This document shows positions 8,465 through 16,927 of a DNA stretch of 64,000 nt, piece after piece. Numbering within the stretch: position 1 is the stretch's first letter; every line of letters starts with the position of its first letter. The DNA is taken from assembly GCA_024707365.1 (NCBI GenBank), contig JANPZV010000004.1, positions 186,001-250,000 on the forward strand, given 5' to 3'. The stretch comes from Terricaulis sp. Lineage in GTDB: Bacteria; Pseudomonadota; Alphaproteobacteria; Caulobacterales; Aquidulcibacteraceae. The notes under the pieces were generated by a model. It ran no database searches. It was not told the DNA's origin and saw only the letters and a program-made list of their open reading frames with translations. Both the position numbers and the translations under genes were made by a program.

Positions 8465-9262
8465 TTACTCATCGCCCATGGAGTGGCGGATGCGCTTGCG
8501 CACCGCGTTGGGAAAGAAGCGCGCGGCAAAGCGCGCGCGCTCGGCTTCCTTGCCGACCATGTAGTGCAGGCCATCGCCATGGGCCGCATCCCAGGCGCGC
8601 TCTGCGGCCATGCGCACCGGGTAGATCGGGGTTTTGTTTTCGTTGAGGTGATCGCGCAGGCGCCGGTTTGCGCCTTCATCACTGGAATTATCCAGGATCG
8701 CCGTATCCATGAACCAAGGCATGAGGCTGGTGACGCGCACGCCGTAGCGCGCGAACTCAGCATCGAGCGCTTCGGTTAAACCGCGCACGCCGAACTTTGT
8801 TGCGCAATACACCGCCAAACGCGGCGCGCCGACAATTCCGGCGACGGAAGCGACATTGACGATGCGCGCGCCCGCCGTTTCGCGCAGCAAAGGCAAAGCC
8901 GCGTTCACGCCATTGATCGCGCCCTTGAGGTTCACATCGAGCACAAGATCGATGTCCTCATCCTTCATCTCTTCAATCAGCCCGCCGCGCCCGACGCCCG
9001 CATTGTTGAACAGCACATGCATGCGCCGATTGGTGGCTTGGCCGAACGTATCGATCGCGCGCGCCCATTCGTGGCGATCACGCACGTCGAGCGCGATGGA
9101 GATGCGCTGGCCTTCGGGCAAAAGGCTTGCGGTTTCGGCAAGGCCCTTGGCGTCAATATCGGAGAGGCCGACAAACCAGCCGCGTTCGGCAAAGAGCTGC
9201 GCTGTGGCGCGGCCAATGCCGGAGCCTGCGCCGGTGATGAAAATGGTTTTCTGCTCGGCCAT
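8465..9262 (-). CDS. SDR family NAD(P)-dependent oxidoreductase
   Basis: Short-chain dehydrogenase/reductase of 265 residues, the classical length. The Rossmann motif is 'TGAGSGIGRATAQLF' at the N-terminus. 'LFNNAGVGRGG' gives the NNAG motif, the active-site Ser is near 'NVASVAG', and 'YCATKFGVRG' supplies the YxxxK pair. The substrate cannot be told from sequence. It converges with the SleB-type gene, three bases apart at their 3' ends. The start ATG is preceded by a divergent gap to the DUF1272 gene. Confidence 0.9.
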   Translation of the reverse strand: MAEQKTIFITGAGSGIGRATAQLFAERGWFVGLSDIDAKGLAETASLLPEGQRISIALDVRDRHEWARAIDTFGQATNRRMHVLFNNAGVGRGGLIEEMKDEDIDLVLDVNLKGAINGVNAALPLLRETAGARIVNVASVAGIVGAPRLAVYCATKFGVRGLTEALDAEFARYGVRVTSLMPWFMDTAILDNSSDEGANRRLRDHLNENKTPIYPVRMAAERAWDAAHGDGLHYMVGKEAERARFAARFFPNAVRKRIRHSMGDE

Positions 9263-9357
9263 GGGCGCGAACGCTCTTCTGTGTTGGCCGATCCGTCAAG
9301 CGCGCGTGCGGCGCAGCATGGCTTGCCAGCGCCGCGCGCTTGGCGCTTTGATCGCCT

Positions 9358-9588
9358 ATGCTCAAGCTCAAGCCCAATTGCGAAGCGTGCGACGCGGATC
9401 TGCCGCCCGAAAGCCTAGCCGCGCGCATCTGCAGCTTTGAATGCACCTTCTGCGCTGATTGCGCGGAGGGGGCGCTTGGCGGGGCGTGCCCCAATTGCGG
9501 CGGCGAGCTGGTGAAGCGCCCGATCCGGCCTGCCGCGCTGCTGGAGAAATACCCTGCGAGCACCGAGCGGGTGCTGCGGAAGCGCTAG
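9358..9588 (+). CDS. DUF1272 domain-containing protein
   Basis: 76-residue cysteine-rich protein. Cysteines occur as 'CEAC', 'CSFECTFCADC' and 'CPNCGGEL', arranged as a small zinc-binding fold. The beginning 'LKPNCEACDADLPP' is the DUF1272 signature. Function is unknown; family members are short cytoplasmic proteins. It stands alone, divergent from the SDR gene and convergent with the next membrane protein. Confidence 0.9.
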   Translation: MLKLKPNCEACDADLPPESLAARICSFECTFCADCAEGALGGACPNCGGELVKRPIRPAALLEKYPASTERVLRKR

Positions 9589-9603
9589 AGCGCGCGCGGG
9601 CCG

Positions 9604-9942
9604 CTATGTGCTGAAGTCGAGGCCGTTGAGGTCAACCTTAAGGCCGCGCTTGCGGAAATAGGCGCGGCGTTCAGCATCTGTCATGGCGAGGTATTGGGCG
9701 GGGAAACCTTCGTCCCGGCGAATTTCGCTTCGCAGCGCAAACATCTTGTAGATCAGCGCCAAGAGGTAAACGAGCGTCGCGGCGGCGGGAATAAAAAACA
9801 CCAACGGCTCATTCGAGTCCTTGCCGATAGACATCAATGCCGCCGACAGCAGCGCGACATATGGAAAGTGCGTGCGGAAGGCGAAGGTGAAAAACCGGCC
9901 CCATGTGGGAAAGAGCAGGCGCCAAGCTTCGCGATTGCTCAC
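9604..9942 (-). CDS. hypothetical membrane protein
   Basis: 112 residues with two predicted membrane segments around 'YVALLSAALMSIG' and 'LVFFIPAAATLVYLLALIY', followed by a charged tail 'RSEIRRDEG' and 'ERRAYFRKRGLKVDL'. I do not recognise a family. Its ATG overlaps the nadC stop by four bases, so it is probably the last gene of the nadA-nadB-nadC transcript. Any link to NAD synthesis is inference from position only. Confidence 0.7.
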   Translation of the reverse strand: MSNREAWRLLFPTWGRFFTFAFRTHFPYVALLSAALMSIGKDSNEPLVFFIPAAATLVYLLALIYKMFALRSEIRRDEGFPAQYLAMTDAERRAYFRKRGLKVDLNGLDFST

Positions 9943-10824
9943 AACACATCCAAGCCCAAATCCAAGCTTGGCGCGCTGTGCGTCAGTGCGCCGATGCTGA
10001 TCACGTCCACGCCGGTTTCGGCCACGGCGAACACGTTTTCCAGCGTGATGCCGCCTGAGGCTTCCAGCAACACCTTGCCGTTCGCCAGCTTCACGGCGGT
10101 TTTCAAATCCGCGATCGAGAAATTATCCAGCATCACCACGCTGGGCGCGAAGGGCAGCGCCTGCTTGAGCTGCTCCAGCGAATCCACCTCGATCTCAATC
10201 GCGCACAAATGATTGGCGCTGCCGCGCGCGCGTTCGAGCGCCGCGCCAATGCCGCCCGCGGCGGCGACGTGATTGTCTTTGATGAGGATCGCATCGTGAA
10301 GGCCATAGCGGTGCGCGCCGCCGCCCCCTAGGCGCACCGCGCGCTTTTCCAGCGCGCGCAGGCCCGGCGTGGTTTTGCGCGTGCAGGCGATCGCGGGCGC
10401 CCATGCCGCTCACCGCATCAACGTACTGGCGCGTCAGCGTGGCGATGCCGGAGAGGTGGCCGAGGAAATTGAGCATCGTGCGCTCGGCCATCAGCATGGA
10501 GCGGGCGCTGCCGGCGATTTGCAGCACGGTTTGCCCGCCGCTCACGCGCGCGCCGTCTCCGGCTGCAATGGCGAATTCCAGATCGGTGTCGATCAGCCAG
10601 GCGGCCAGCATGGCGGCGTCGAGCCCCGCGATCACGCCCGCGCGCCGCGCCACGACGGCCCAGCGGCCTTGCGCTTCGGGATCGATCAGCGCGTCTGTCG
10701 TCACATCGCCGGCTGAGCCGAGATCTTCGGCCAGCGCCAGCCGCACGATCGGCTCAAGCATCACATCCGGCAGCGGCGGGATGAGGCGGTCGTGTGAGGA
10801 AAGTGCGGGCCGGCGCGTGGGCAT
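9939..10824 (-). CDS. nadC: nicotinate-nucleotide pyrophosphorylase (carboxylating), one frameshift
   Basis: Quinolinate phosphoribosyltransferase, the third step of de novo NAD synthesis. The N-terminal part 'PLPDVMLEPIVRLALAEDLG' and 'AERTMLNFLGHLSGIATLT' and the C-terminal part 'HDAILIKDNHVAAAGG' and 'VVMLDNFS' are typical. They lie in two frames joined near 10388-10397, where removing one base restores 'ARIACTRKTTPG' and a 294-residue enzyme. The start at 10824 has an upstream AGGAG and overlaps the nadB 3' end by 71 bases. The internal ATG at 10761 would give almost no overlap but would cut into conserved sequence. It is co-transcribed with nadA and nadB. Confidence 0.9.
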
Positions 10825-12244
10825 CGGGGAAATCGCTCCTGAAATGGCCGCCGCGACTTTCGGTGCGTGCAAACGCTGCGGTCAAGATAAGGCGGATGAT
10901 TGTGAAAGAATTTGTGGGGCCGACGGCGTTTTCGTCCGCATCAAGCTGCGTGAGCGCGCCGGCGAGGCCGCCCGCATCGCGCACCACGGAGGCGCAGCGT
11001 TGCATGCGCGCGCGCCAGGCGTCGCGCAGATCGGCGGGCAGGGGATTGAGCGGGCTAGCGTGCAGCGCCTCGTGCGATGGCTCTGTCGCATTGCTTTCGC
11101 GCAAGCGCGCGGCGATGCGATGGGCGAACACCACAGCTTCAAGCAGGGAGTTCGACGCCAAGCGGTTCGCGCCATGCGCGCCGGTGGAGGCGCATTCGCC
11201 CACGGCTGAAAGGCCATTCAGCGTAGTCTGGCCCCACGCGTCCGTGACGATGCCGCCCATGTGATAATGCGCGGCGGGCGCAACCGGGATGAGCTGGCGG
11301 CGCGGATCGATGTCGGCGGCCTGGCAGGCGGCGAACACGGTGGGGAAATGCGTCGGGAAATGGCTGCCGATGGCGGCGCGCGCGTCGAGGAAGGCGCCGC
11401 GCCCGGATTCGCGCTCGAGATGGATCGCGCGCGCCACAACATCGCGCGGCGCAAGTTCGGAAACGAAGCTTTCGCCCTTGCCGTTCACCAGCAGCGCGCC
11501 TTCGCCGCGCAACGCTTCGGTGGCGAGCGGGGCAGGGTCGCGGCCCACATCGAGTGCGGTGGGATGAAATTGCACGAACTCAGGATCGGCGATCAATGCG
11601 CCGGCGCGCGCGGCCATCGCAACGCCGGCGCCGCGCGATTCCTTCGGATTGGTGGTCACGGCATAGAGCCCGCCCGCGCCGCCGGTGGCGAGCACGACTT
11701 CCGCGCCGGTGAAATCCACATTGCCGTCCGCACTGGCGCAGCGCACGCCGCGCACGGCGCCTTGCGCATCCGTCAGCAGCGTATGCGCGCGCACGCCGTC
11801 GATGACCTTGATGTGCGCAGCCGCCAGCGTGGCCGCGATCAGCGCATCCATGATCGCCTTGCCGGCGAGATCGCCCGCCACGCGCACCACGCGCGGGCGC
11901 GAGTGCGCGGCCTCCAAGCTTTGCGCCAGCGCGCCATCGGGGGAGCGATCGAACGGCACGCCAAGCGCGATGAGATCGGTCACGCGCGCGGGGCCTTCAT
12001 CGGCGATGAGGCGCGCGATGGCGGGATCGACCAGGCCCGCGCCCGCAGCGATGGTGTCCGCCGCATGCAGCGCCGGATCGTCGCTGGAGGCGAGCGCCAC
12101 GGCCATGCCCCCTTGCGCCCAAGCGGAGGAGGAGGCTTGGCCAAGCGGCGCCTGCGCCAGCACGGTGACGCGCCGGGGGGCGAGCTTGAGCGCCAGGAAC
12201 AGCCCGGCGAGCCCCGCGCCAACGATGATCACATCGCTACGCAT
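10754..12244 (-). CDS. nadB: L-aspartate oxidase
   Basis: FAD enzyme that oxidises aspartate to iminoaspartate, which NadA condenses to quinolinate. 496 residues with an N-terminal FAD motif 'IVGAGLAGLFLALKLAP', the active-site region 'FVQFHPTALD', 'YHMGGIVTDAWGQT' and 'GANRLASNSLLEAVVF', and near the end 'RTESRGGHFRSDFP'. The frame is intact. The last codons run past the usual end into the nadC leader region, giving a long overlap. It is the middle gene of the nadA-nadB-nadC operon, with a 53-base gap after nadA. Confidence 0.96.
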   Translation of the reverse strand: MRSDVIIVGAGLAGLFLALKLAPRRVTVLAQAPLGQASSSAWAQGGMAVALASSDDPALHAADTIAAGAGLVDPAIARLIADEGPARVTDLIALGVPFDRSPDGALAQSLEAAHSRPRVVRVAGDLAGKAIMDALIAATLAAAHIKVIDGVRAHTLLTDAQGAVRGVRCASADGNVDFTGAEVVLATGGAGGLYAVTTNPKESRGAGVAMAARAGALIADPEFVQFHPTALDVGRDPAPLATEALRGEGALLVNGKGESFVSELAPRDVVARAIHLERESGRGAFLDARAAIGSHFPTHFPTVFAACQAADIDPRRQLIPVAPAAHYHMGGIVTDAWGQTTLNGLSAVGECASTGAHGANRLASNSLLEAVVFAHRIAARLRESNATEPSHEALHASPLNPLPADLRDAWRARMQRCASVVRDAGGLAGALTQLDADENAVGPTNSFTIIRLILTAAFARTESRGGHFRSDFPDAHAPARTFLTRPPHPAAAGCDA

Positions 12245-12297
12245 GGCGCGGGGCGCGCTGGCTTTGAAACGAAGGCTGCAAAGCGGGCATCCGCCGG

Positions 12298-13461
12298 TTA
12301 GACGAGTTCGACCTCAACCGGGGCGAGGCCCGTCTCAAACGCGCGCGGCTTTTCTTTCGGCAGATCCAGCATGGCTTGGATCGCCGCCTTGGCGCGCACG
12401 CGCACGTCTTCGGGGATCAGCACCTCATGCTGCATCTCCACCAGCGCGTCATAGATCGCTTCCAGAGAGATGCGCTTCATGTGAGGGCAGAGATTACACG
12501 GGCGGATGAAATCCACGTCCGGCGCGGCGGCGGCCACGTTGTCGCTCATCGAGCACTCGGTGAGCAGCACCACTTTGCCGGGGCGCTTTTCGACCACATA
12601 ATCCTGCAGCGCCGCGGTGGAGCCGGCGAAATCGGCGGCGGCCATCACCTCGGGCGGGCATTCGGGGTGCGCGAGCACGACGACGCCCGGATGGGCTGCG
12701 CGCAGTTCGGCGATATCTTCCGGGGTGAAGCGCTCATGCACCTCGCAGCGGCCTTTCCAGGCGATGATCTTCACGCCGGTTTGCGCCGCGACGTTCTTGG
12801 CGAGGTATTCATCGGGGATGAGGATCACGCGATCGGTGTTCCACGCGCGCGCGGCCCATTCCACCACCGCGGCGGCGTTGGACGATGTGCACGTCACGTC
12901 GCTTTCGGCTTTCACGTCGGCGCTGGTGTTCACATAGGTGACGACCGGCACGCCGGGGAATTTTTGCTTGATCAGCCGCACGTCCGCGCCGGTGATCGAA
13001 GCGGCGAGCGAGCAGCCGGCGCGCATGTCCGGGATCAGCACGGTTTTTTCCGGCGCGAGGATTTTGCTCGTTTCGGCCATGAAGTGCACGCCGGCTTGGA
13101 CGATCACATCCGCATCGGTTTCGGCCGCTTCGCGTGCGAGTTGGAGGCTGTCGCCGCGAAAATCGCCGACGCAGTGGAAAATCTCGCTCGTCATGTAATT
13201 GTGCGCGAGGATCACCGCGTTCTTCTGCTTCTTGATCTTGTTGATCGCGCTGATGAGCGGGGCGTAGGCCGGCCATTCGATCGCCGGGATCACGTGGCGG
13301 ACCTTCTCATAGAGCGGGGCCGTTTCGGCCTGGACCTCGGGCGTGTAGTGCAGCCCGCGCCGCGCGGCGGCGTCGAGCGCGCCCCATTGGCCGTGGACCG
13401 CGCGCGGGTCGCAGCCCCAGCCTTCGCCGGTGGTGAGCGGTGCGTCGATAATCCGGGCCAT
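12298..13461 (-). CDS. nadA: quinolinate synthase
   Basis: Iron-sulfur enzyme that condenses iminoaspartate with dihydroxyacetone phosphate to quinolinate. The start at 13461 ('MARIIDAPL') is set by GGAGG seven bases upstream; the ORF-track start at 13611 lies in the operator region. 387 residues. Recognisable motifs are '[11 protein letters not shown]', '[13 protein letters not shown]', 'DMRAGCSLA', 'VTCTSSNA', 'AHPECPPEV' and 'RPCNLCPHM', which include the cluster cysteines. It is the first gene of the operon; two inverted-repeat operators lie 33-114 bases upstream, suggesting control by the NadQ protein encoded at 15920-16894. Confidence 0.96.
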   Translation of the reverse strand: MARIIDAPLTTGEGWGCDPRAVHGQWGALDAAARRGLHYTPEVQAETAPLYEKVRHVIPAIEWPAYAPLISAINKIKKQKNAVILAHNYMTSEIFHCVGDFRGDSLQLAREAAETDADVIVQAGVHFMAETSKILAPEKTVLIPDMRAGCSLAASITGADVRLIKQKFPGVPVVTYVNTSADVKAESDVTCTSSNAAAVVEWAARAWNTDRVILIPDEYLAKNVAAQTGVKIIAWKGRCEVHERFTPEDIAELRAAHPGVVVLAHPECPPEVMAAADFAGSTAALQDYVVEKRPGKVVLLTECSMSDNVAAAAPDVDFIRPCNLCPHMKRISLEAIYDALVEMQHEVLIPEDVRVRAKAAIQAMLDLPKEKPRAFETGLAPVEVELV

Positions 13462-13493
13462 GCTGCGGCCTCCAAGCGCCCGAAATGGGCATT

Positions 13494-13512
13494 TATGCTC
13501 AGTCGGAGCATA
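13494..13512. promoter_or_regulatory. putative NadQ operator 1 upstream of nadA
   Basis: Perfect inverted repeat TATGCTC-agtcg-GAGCATA starting 33 bases upstream of the nadA ATG. The minus strand has TTGCGC about 18 bases before CATATG here, so the site may overlap a promoter -10 element. That role is inference. Confidence 0.65.
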
Positions 13513-13552
13513 TGTGGGGTGTGAAAACCCAAGCGCAAGCGCCCCGACCCTG

Positions 13553-13575
13553 CTTATGCTCACTTGTAGCATAAG
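13553..13575. promoter_or_regulatory. putative NadQ operator 2 upstream of nadA
   Basis: CTTATGCT-cacttgt-AGCATAAG, a perfect 8-bp inverted repeat. Aligned with operator 1 it shares TATGCTC-N5-(G/T)AGCATA. The two centres are 61 bases apart, close to a whole number of helical turns, which would suit co-operative binding or looping. Confidence 0.65.
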
Positions 13576-13702
13576 TGTCTTAAAACTAGCGCGCAGGGCG
13601 GGCGATGGCAAGGAAAAGCGCGGCGGGCGCCCTCAAGCCCATTGGCCTTTCCGTTGGCGCGCGCTTGGCGCAAAAGGTGGCGGCCTTCGCCGGAGGATTT
13701 TC

Positions 13703-14971
13703 ATGCGCCGCTTCTTGCTGATCGCCGCCGTTTCGCTGCTCGCCGCTTGCGCCAGCCGGCCGCCGCCAACGCCGACCCCGGTGGAGACGCCCTTTGCGCT
13801 GACGCCGGTGGGCTTTGACGCGGTGCCGGGCTGGGCCGAAGCCGATCACGCGCCGGCGCTGCTGGCGTTCCGGCGCTCTTGCGAGGGGCGTCGTTTGCGC
13901 GGGGCTGATCAGCCGCTGCCGGGTGGAGGCCTTTATGGCGGGCTGGTGCGCGATTGGGCGCCGGCGTGCGCGGCGGCGCAAAGCGTGGCGCCAGGGCGGG
14001 AGCGGGCGTTCTTCGAGGCTCACTTTACGCCGCACGCCGTGAGCGGCGCGGGCGATGCGCGGCTGACGGCGTATTACGAGCCGATTGTCCAAGCGCGGCG
14101 TGCGCCTGAGGGCATGTTCGCCGCGCCCTTGCTGCGCAAGCCGGACGATATGATCACCGTCAACCTCGCCGCGTTTGCTGAAGCCTATGACAGTGAAACC
14201 CTGCGCGGCGCGCCGCGCGCGCTGACGGGGCGGTTTGTCGGCAACGAAGTGCGCCCCTATTGGCCGCGTGCGGAGATCAGCGCCGACCCGGAGCGGGCGT
14301 TCGCGTATGCGCATCCGGTGGATGTTTACAATCTGCAGATCCAAGGCTCGGGCCGGCTGGCGTTTCCGGATGGCGAGCAGGTGCGCGCCGCCTATGCGGC
14401 GCAGAATGGCTATCGCTGGCGCTCCGCGCTGGGCGTGCTGCGCGATGCAGGGGAATTGCCGAGCGCGAGTTGGAGCCAATTCCGCAGCTGGAGCGATGCG
14501 CGCGGGCCCGAGGCCACGCGCGCGGCGCTGAACGCTGATCCATCCTACGTTTTCTTCCAGGAAGAAGTGATCACCGATCCTTCCGCCGGCCCGCGCGGCG
14601 CGGCGGGCGTGCCGCTGACGGCGATGGGCTCGATTGCGGTGGACCCCGCGTTTCATCCTTATGGCGCGGTGGTGTTCGTGGACGGCGCATACGACAACGC
14701 GCCGTTCCGTCGCTTGCTGGTGGCGCAAGATACCGGCGGGGCGATCCGGCGCGGACCGCTGCGCGGGGATGTGTTCTTCGGCTCGGGCGCGGAGGCGGGC
14801 GTGGGCGCTGAGCGCATGAACGCGCCTGCGCGCTGGTGGACGCTCACGCCGCGCGCCGCGGCGGGCGCCGGTCAGCTAAAGCGTCGGGACTTAAATGCGA
14901 CCCACACGATGGACCAACCACCCGCGTCGCATTTAAGTCCTCAAAGACGCTTTAGATTCAAAGTTTTCTAA
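13703..14971 (+). CDS. mltA: MltA-type lytic murein transglycosylase (lipoprotein)
   Basis: Cleaves peptidoglycan glycan strands with formation of 1,6-anhydro ends. Starts at ATG 13703 after GGAGGA. The signal 'LLIAAVSLLAAC' with lipobox Cys predicts an outer-membrane lipoprotein. The MltA domain has 'LTAYYEPIVQARR' and 'VDVYNLQIQGSGRL'; the 3D region near the end has 'AMGSIAVDP' and 'VAQDTGGAI' with the catalytic Asp, then 'GDVFFGSG'. The family normally ends near 'RWWTLTP'. Here about 35 further residues ('GQLKRRDLNATH..') are a translation of the downstream palindrome, and the stop lies in the next repeat. A one-base error at about 14870 would place the stop at CTAAAGC. Confidence 0.9.
   Translation: MRRFLLIAAVSLLAACASRPPPTPTPVETPFALTPVGFDAVPGWAEADHAPALLAFRRSCEGRRLRGADQPLPGGGLYGGLVRDWAPACAAAQSVAPGRERAFFEAHFTPHAVSGAGDARLTAYYEPIVQARRAPEGMFAAPLLRKPDDMITVNLAAFAEAYDSETLRGAPRALTGRFVGNEVRPYWPRAEISADPERAFAYAHPVDVYNLQIQGSGRLAFPDGEQVRAAYAAQNGYRWRSALGVLRDAGELPSASWSQFRSWSDARGPEATRAALNADPSYVFFQEEVITDPSAGPRGAAGVPLTAMGSIAVDPAFHPYGAVVFVDGAYDNAPFRRLLVAQDTGGAIRRGPLRGDVFFGSGAEAGVGAERMNAPARWWTLTPRAAAGAGQLKRRDLNATHTMDQPPASHLSPQRRFRFKVF
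14876..14955. repeat. AT-rich palindromic repeat, gene-end family, copy 1
   Basis: Left arm CTAAAGCGTCGGGACTTAAA.. and right arm ..TTTAAGTCCTCAAAGACGCTTTAG pair over about 26 bases with a small bulge, around a 24-base centre. It lies at the 3' end of mltA. The arm sequence recurs inverted at 37948-37980 and in part at 45317. Confidence 0.75.
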
Positions 14972-15043
14972 AGCAACTTTTGGACTTTAAATTCGCTCAG
15001 AGCCCGCCATCGACCTGAGGCGAATTTAAAGTCCGTTGCTTTA
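14969..15043. repeat. AT-rich palindromic repeat, gene-end family, copy 2
   Basis: TAAAGCAAC(tttt)GGACTTTAAATTCG pairs with CGAATTTAAAGTCCGTTGCTTTAA around a centre containing AGCCCGCCATCGAC. The same unit, inverted, is present at 26418-26465. The first TAA is the mltA stop as annotated. Confidence 0.75.
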
Positions 15044-15144
15044 ACCCTAACTGCATTGAAACCTTGTTTCGCCGCGCTGTTCAGATTGCATTCAGCCGTT
15101 GCGGCCAAACTGGTTTGGCGGGGCGTGCGGTAAGGTTCGGGATC

Positions 15145-15818
15145 ATGTTTTGGCGGGTTTTTGCGGGTTTCGCCGCGCTTTGCACGATGGCCGCATGCGC
15201 CTCATCGCCGGCGCCCGATCGTGCGGCATTATCCGCCCGCGCCGTATCAGCAGGCGCCCAGCGGCGGGCTTTTACGCAAGCGCGCCGTTTGCGCCGCTGC
15301 ATGGCGAATTGTTCGTCTGCAATAACGGGGCGGGCTCCAATCTTGGCGAGATCGGCGCGCGCGGAGAGGCGCTGCGCTATAGCCCCTACATGCACACGCC
15401 CGCCGGCGCGCTGCTGCGCAACCCCACCGAGGCGGCGTGTCTTTCATCTGGTTTCGGCTGGCGCAATTCCATGGGCGGCGCGGGCCGCGAACATGTCGGG
15501 CTCGATCTCGCCAATCGCGGCGGCGGGTTCATCTATGCAGCGGCCGATGGCTGGGTCACGCATGCGGGCTGGCGCGGCGCGTATGGCAACGTGGTTGAGC
15601 TCGATCACGGCCATGGCGTGCGCACGCTCTATGCTCATCTCGCTGAAATCGATCCGCGCCTGGCGCCGGGCATGTTCGTGCCCGCGCGCGCGCCGATGGC
15701 GCGCATGGGCGCAACCGGCAACGCCACCGGCGTGCATTTGCATTATGAAGTGATGGTGCAGGGCTTGCGTGTCGATCCGCTGCGCTATGGGCCGGCCGAG
15801 GATGCGCCGGTGAGCTGA
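15145..15818 (+). CDS. M23 family metallopeptidase lipoprotein, two frameshifts
   Basis: Predicted peptidoglycan DD-endopeptidase of the LytM/M23 type. The N-terminus 'MFWRVFAGFAALCTMAAC' is a lipoprotein signal in frame 1. The peptide 'IVRHYPPAPYQQAPSGG' is in frame 2 and the catalytic domain in frame 0. Removing one C in 15214-15216 and one C near 15269 joins them into a 223-residue protein. The M23 motifs are 'HVGLDLANRG' and 'GVHLHYEV' with the zinc ligands. It follows mltA on the same strand, so the two wall enzymes may be expressed together, though the repeats lie between. The start choice rests on the signal peptide. Confidence 0.85.
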
Positions 15819-15823
15819 AGCTT

Positions 15824-15918
15824 CTTGGACCGCCGGCGCCCTCGCCGGCATGGCCATTTGCTTCAAGCGCCGGCGCAAACGGATAAAGCGCTGCCGGCGA
15901 GGGCGCCGGCGGTCCAAG
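15824..15918. repeat. long perfect inverted repeat between convergent genes
   Basis: 27-base arms CTTGGACCGCCGGCGCCCTC.. and its exact complement ending ..GCGGTCCAAG, around about 41 bases. It sits between the stops of the M23 gene and nadQ. It could act as a bidirectional terminator, although there is no T run, or be a mobile palindromic repeat. Confidence 0.75.
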
Positions 15919-15919
15919 T

Positions 15920-16894
15920 TTAGTCGCGCGGGGCCGGCACGTGCACGCCGCCGACTGGGCGCTCGCGCAAGGTTTCAAGCCGGCAGCGGAAAAGTTCGGC
16001 GGGGCGCCCGCCCGCGCTCGCGTCGAATTGGCCGGCGCCTTCAACCAAGCCGGTCCGATCCAGCAAGCGGCGGAAATTCTGTTTGTGCAGTGAAAGCCCG
16101 GCGATGGCTTCGACCAGGCGCTGCAGGTGCAGCAGCGTGAACAGCTCGGGCGCAAGCTCGAACACGACAGGCCGGTATTTGATTTTCGCACGCAGGCGTG
16201 AAATCGCGGTGGCGAGGATGCGGCGGTGATCTGAGGCCATCGGCTCGCCCAGGCCCGGCGCGCGGATCATGGGCGGGGCGGCTTTGTTTTCAAAGCGCGC
16301 CTGATCGCGCGGCGCTTCCGGCGCAAGGCCGGCTTCATAGAGCAATTCGTAGCGATCCAGCGCGCGCTCTTCGTTCCACACCGCGCCGTCGAGCGCGAAG
16401 GCGAGGCGCGCGCGATTGCGGCGATCGGCGCTCTGCGCTGGCGCGGCCTGCGCCCATTGCAGAAGCTGCGGCGCGATCACCTTGTCGATCAGGGCGGGGC
16501 GGCCTTCGCGCCAATCTTCCCAAGGGAAGAAATCATACCAGCTCTGCCATTGCGCGCCGGCCCGGTTCAGCACCGCGCGCGTGGGCGTGAGCGCGAGATA
16601 GGAGATCGAGATCAGCCGGTCGGGCCCTGCGCCCTTCATATCCGGCAGCGGCGTTTCGCGGCCGCGATCGCCGAAGGTGTAGAGCTGCTCGGCGTAGCCG
16701 ATGTCAAAGCCGGTCTGTTCGGCCACCCAGCGGCGCAGCGAGAGTTCGAGCGTGCGGTCTCCGGCGGGGTCGAACGGGCCGAACGGCAGGCCCGCGGTGT
16801 TGTCGTCATCATGGGTGACGACAACGAAGGGCATATCCTCCGTCACAGCCACGATGGCCGCCGAAAGCCCCAGCACCACGCGGGGCGCGCTCAT
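15920..16894 (-). CDS. nadQ: NadQ-type NAD biosynthesis regulator
   Basis: 324 residues. The N-terminal half is a Nudix-like domain ('FVVVTHDDDNTAGLPFGPFD', 'LELSLRRWVAEQTG', 'LYTFGDRGRE') in which the usual GX5EX7REUXEE box is degenerate. The C-terminal half resembles an NrtR-type winged helix: 'VFELAPELFTLLHLQRLVEA' and 'HKQNFRRLLDRTGLVEG'. This two-part arrangement is that of the COG4111/NadQ proteins, predicted repressors of nadABC in Alphaproteobacteria (family knowledge). It is likely to sense an NAD-related metabolite and bind the inverted repeats before nadA at 13494-13575. Transcribed with the HD hydrolase gene just upstream on the same strand (33-base gap). Confidence 0.85.
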   Translation of the reverse strand: MSAPRVVLGLSAAIVAVTEDMPFVVVTHDDDNTAGLPFGPFDPAGDRTLELSLRRWVAEQTGFDIGYAEQLYTFGDRGRETPLPDMKGAGPDRLISISYLALTPTRAVLNRAGAQWQSWYDFFPWEDWREGRPALIDKVIAPQLLQWAQAAPAQSADRRNRARLAFALDGAVWNEERALDRYELLYEAGLAPEAPRDQARFENKAAPPMIRAPGLGEPMASDHRRILATAISRLRAKIKYRPVVFELAPELFTLLHLQRLVEAIAGLSLHKQNFRRLLDRTGLVEGAGQFDASAGGRPAELFRCRLETLRERPVGGVHVPAPRD

Positions 16895-16927
16895 GGGTGT
16901 GCTCGTGTGATGCGCATGCGCGAAACT

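Noticed and set aside
9939-10872. nadC as a true pseudogene
   Set aside because: A single one-base repair restores all conserved blocks, the operon is otherwise complete, and similar repairs occur throughout the window.
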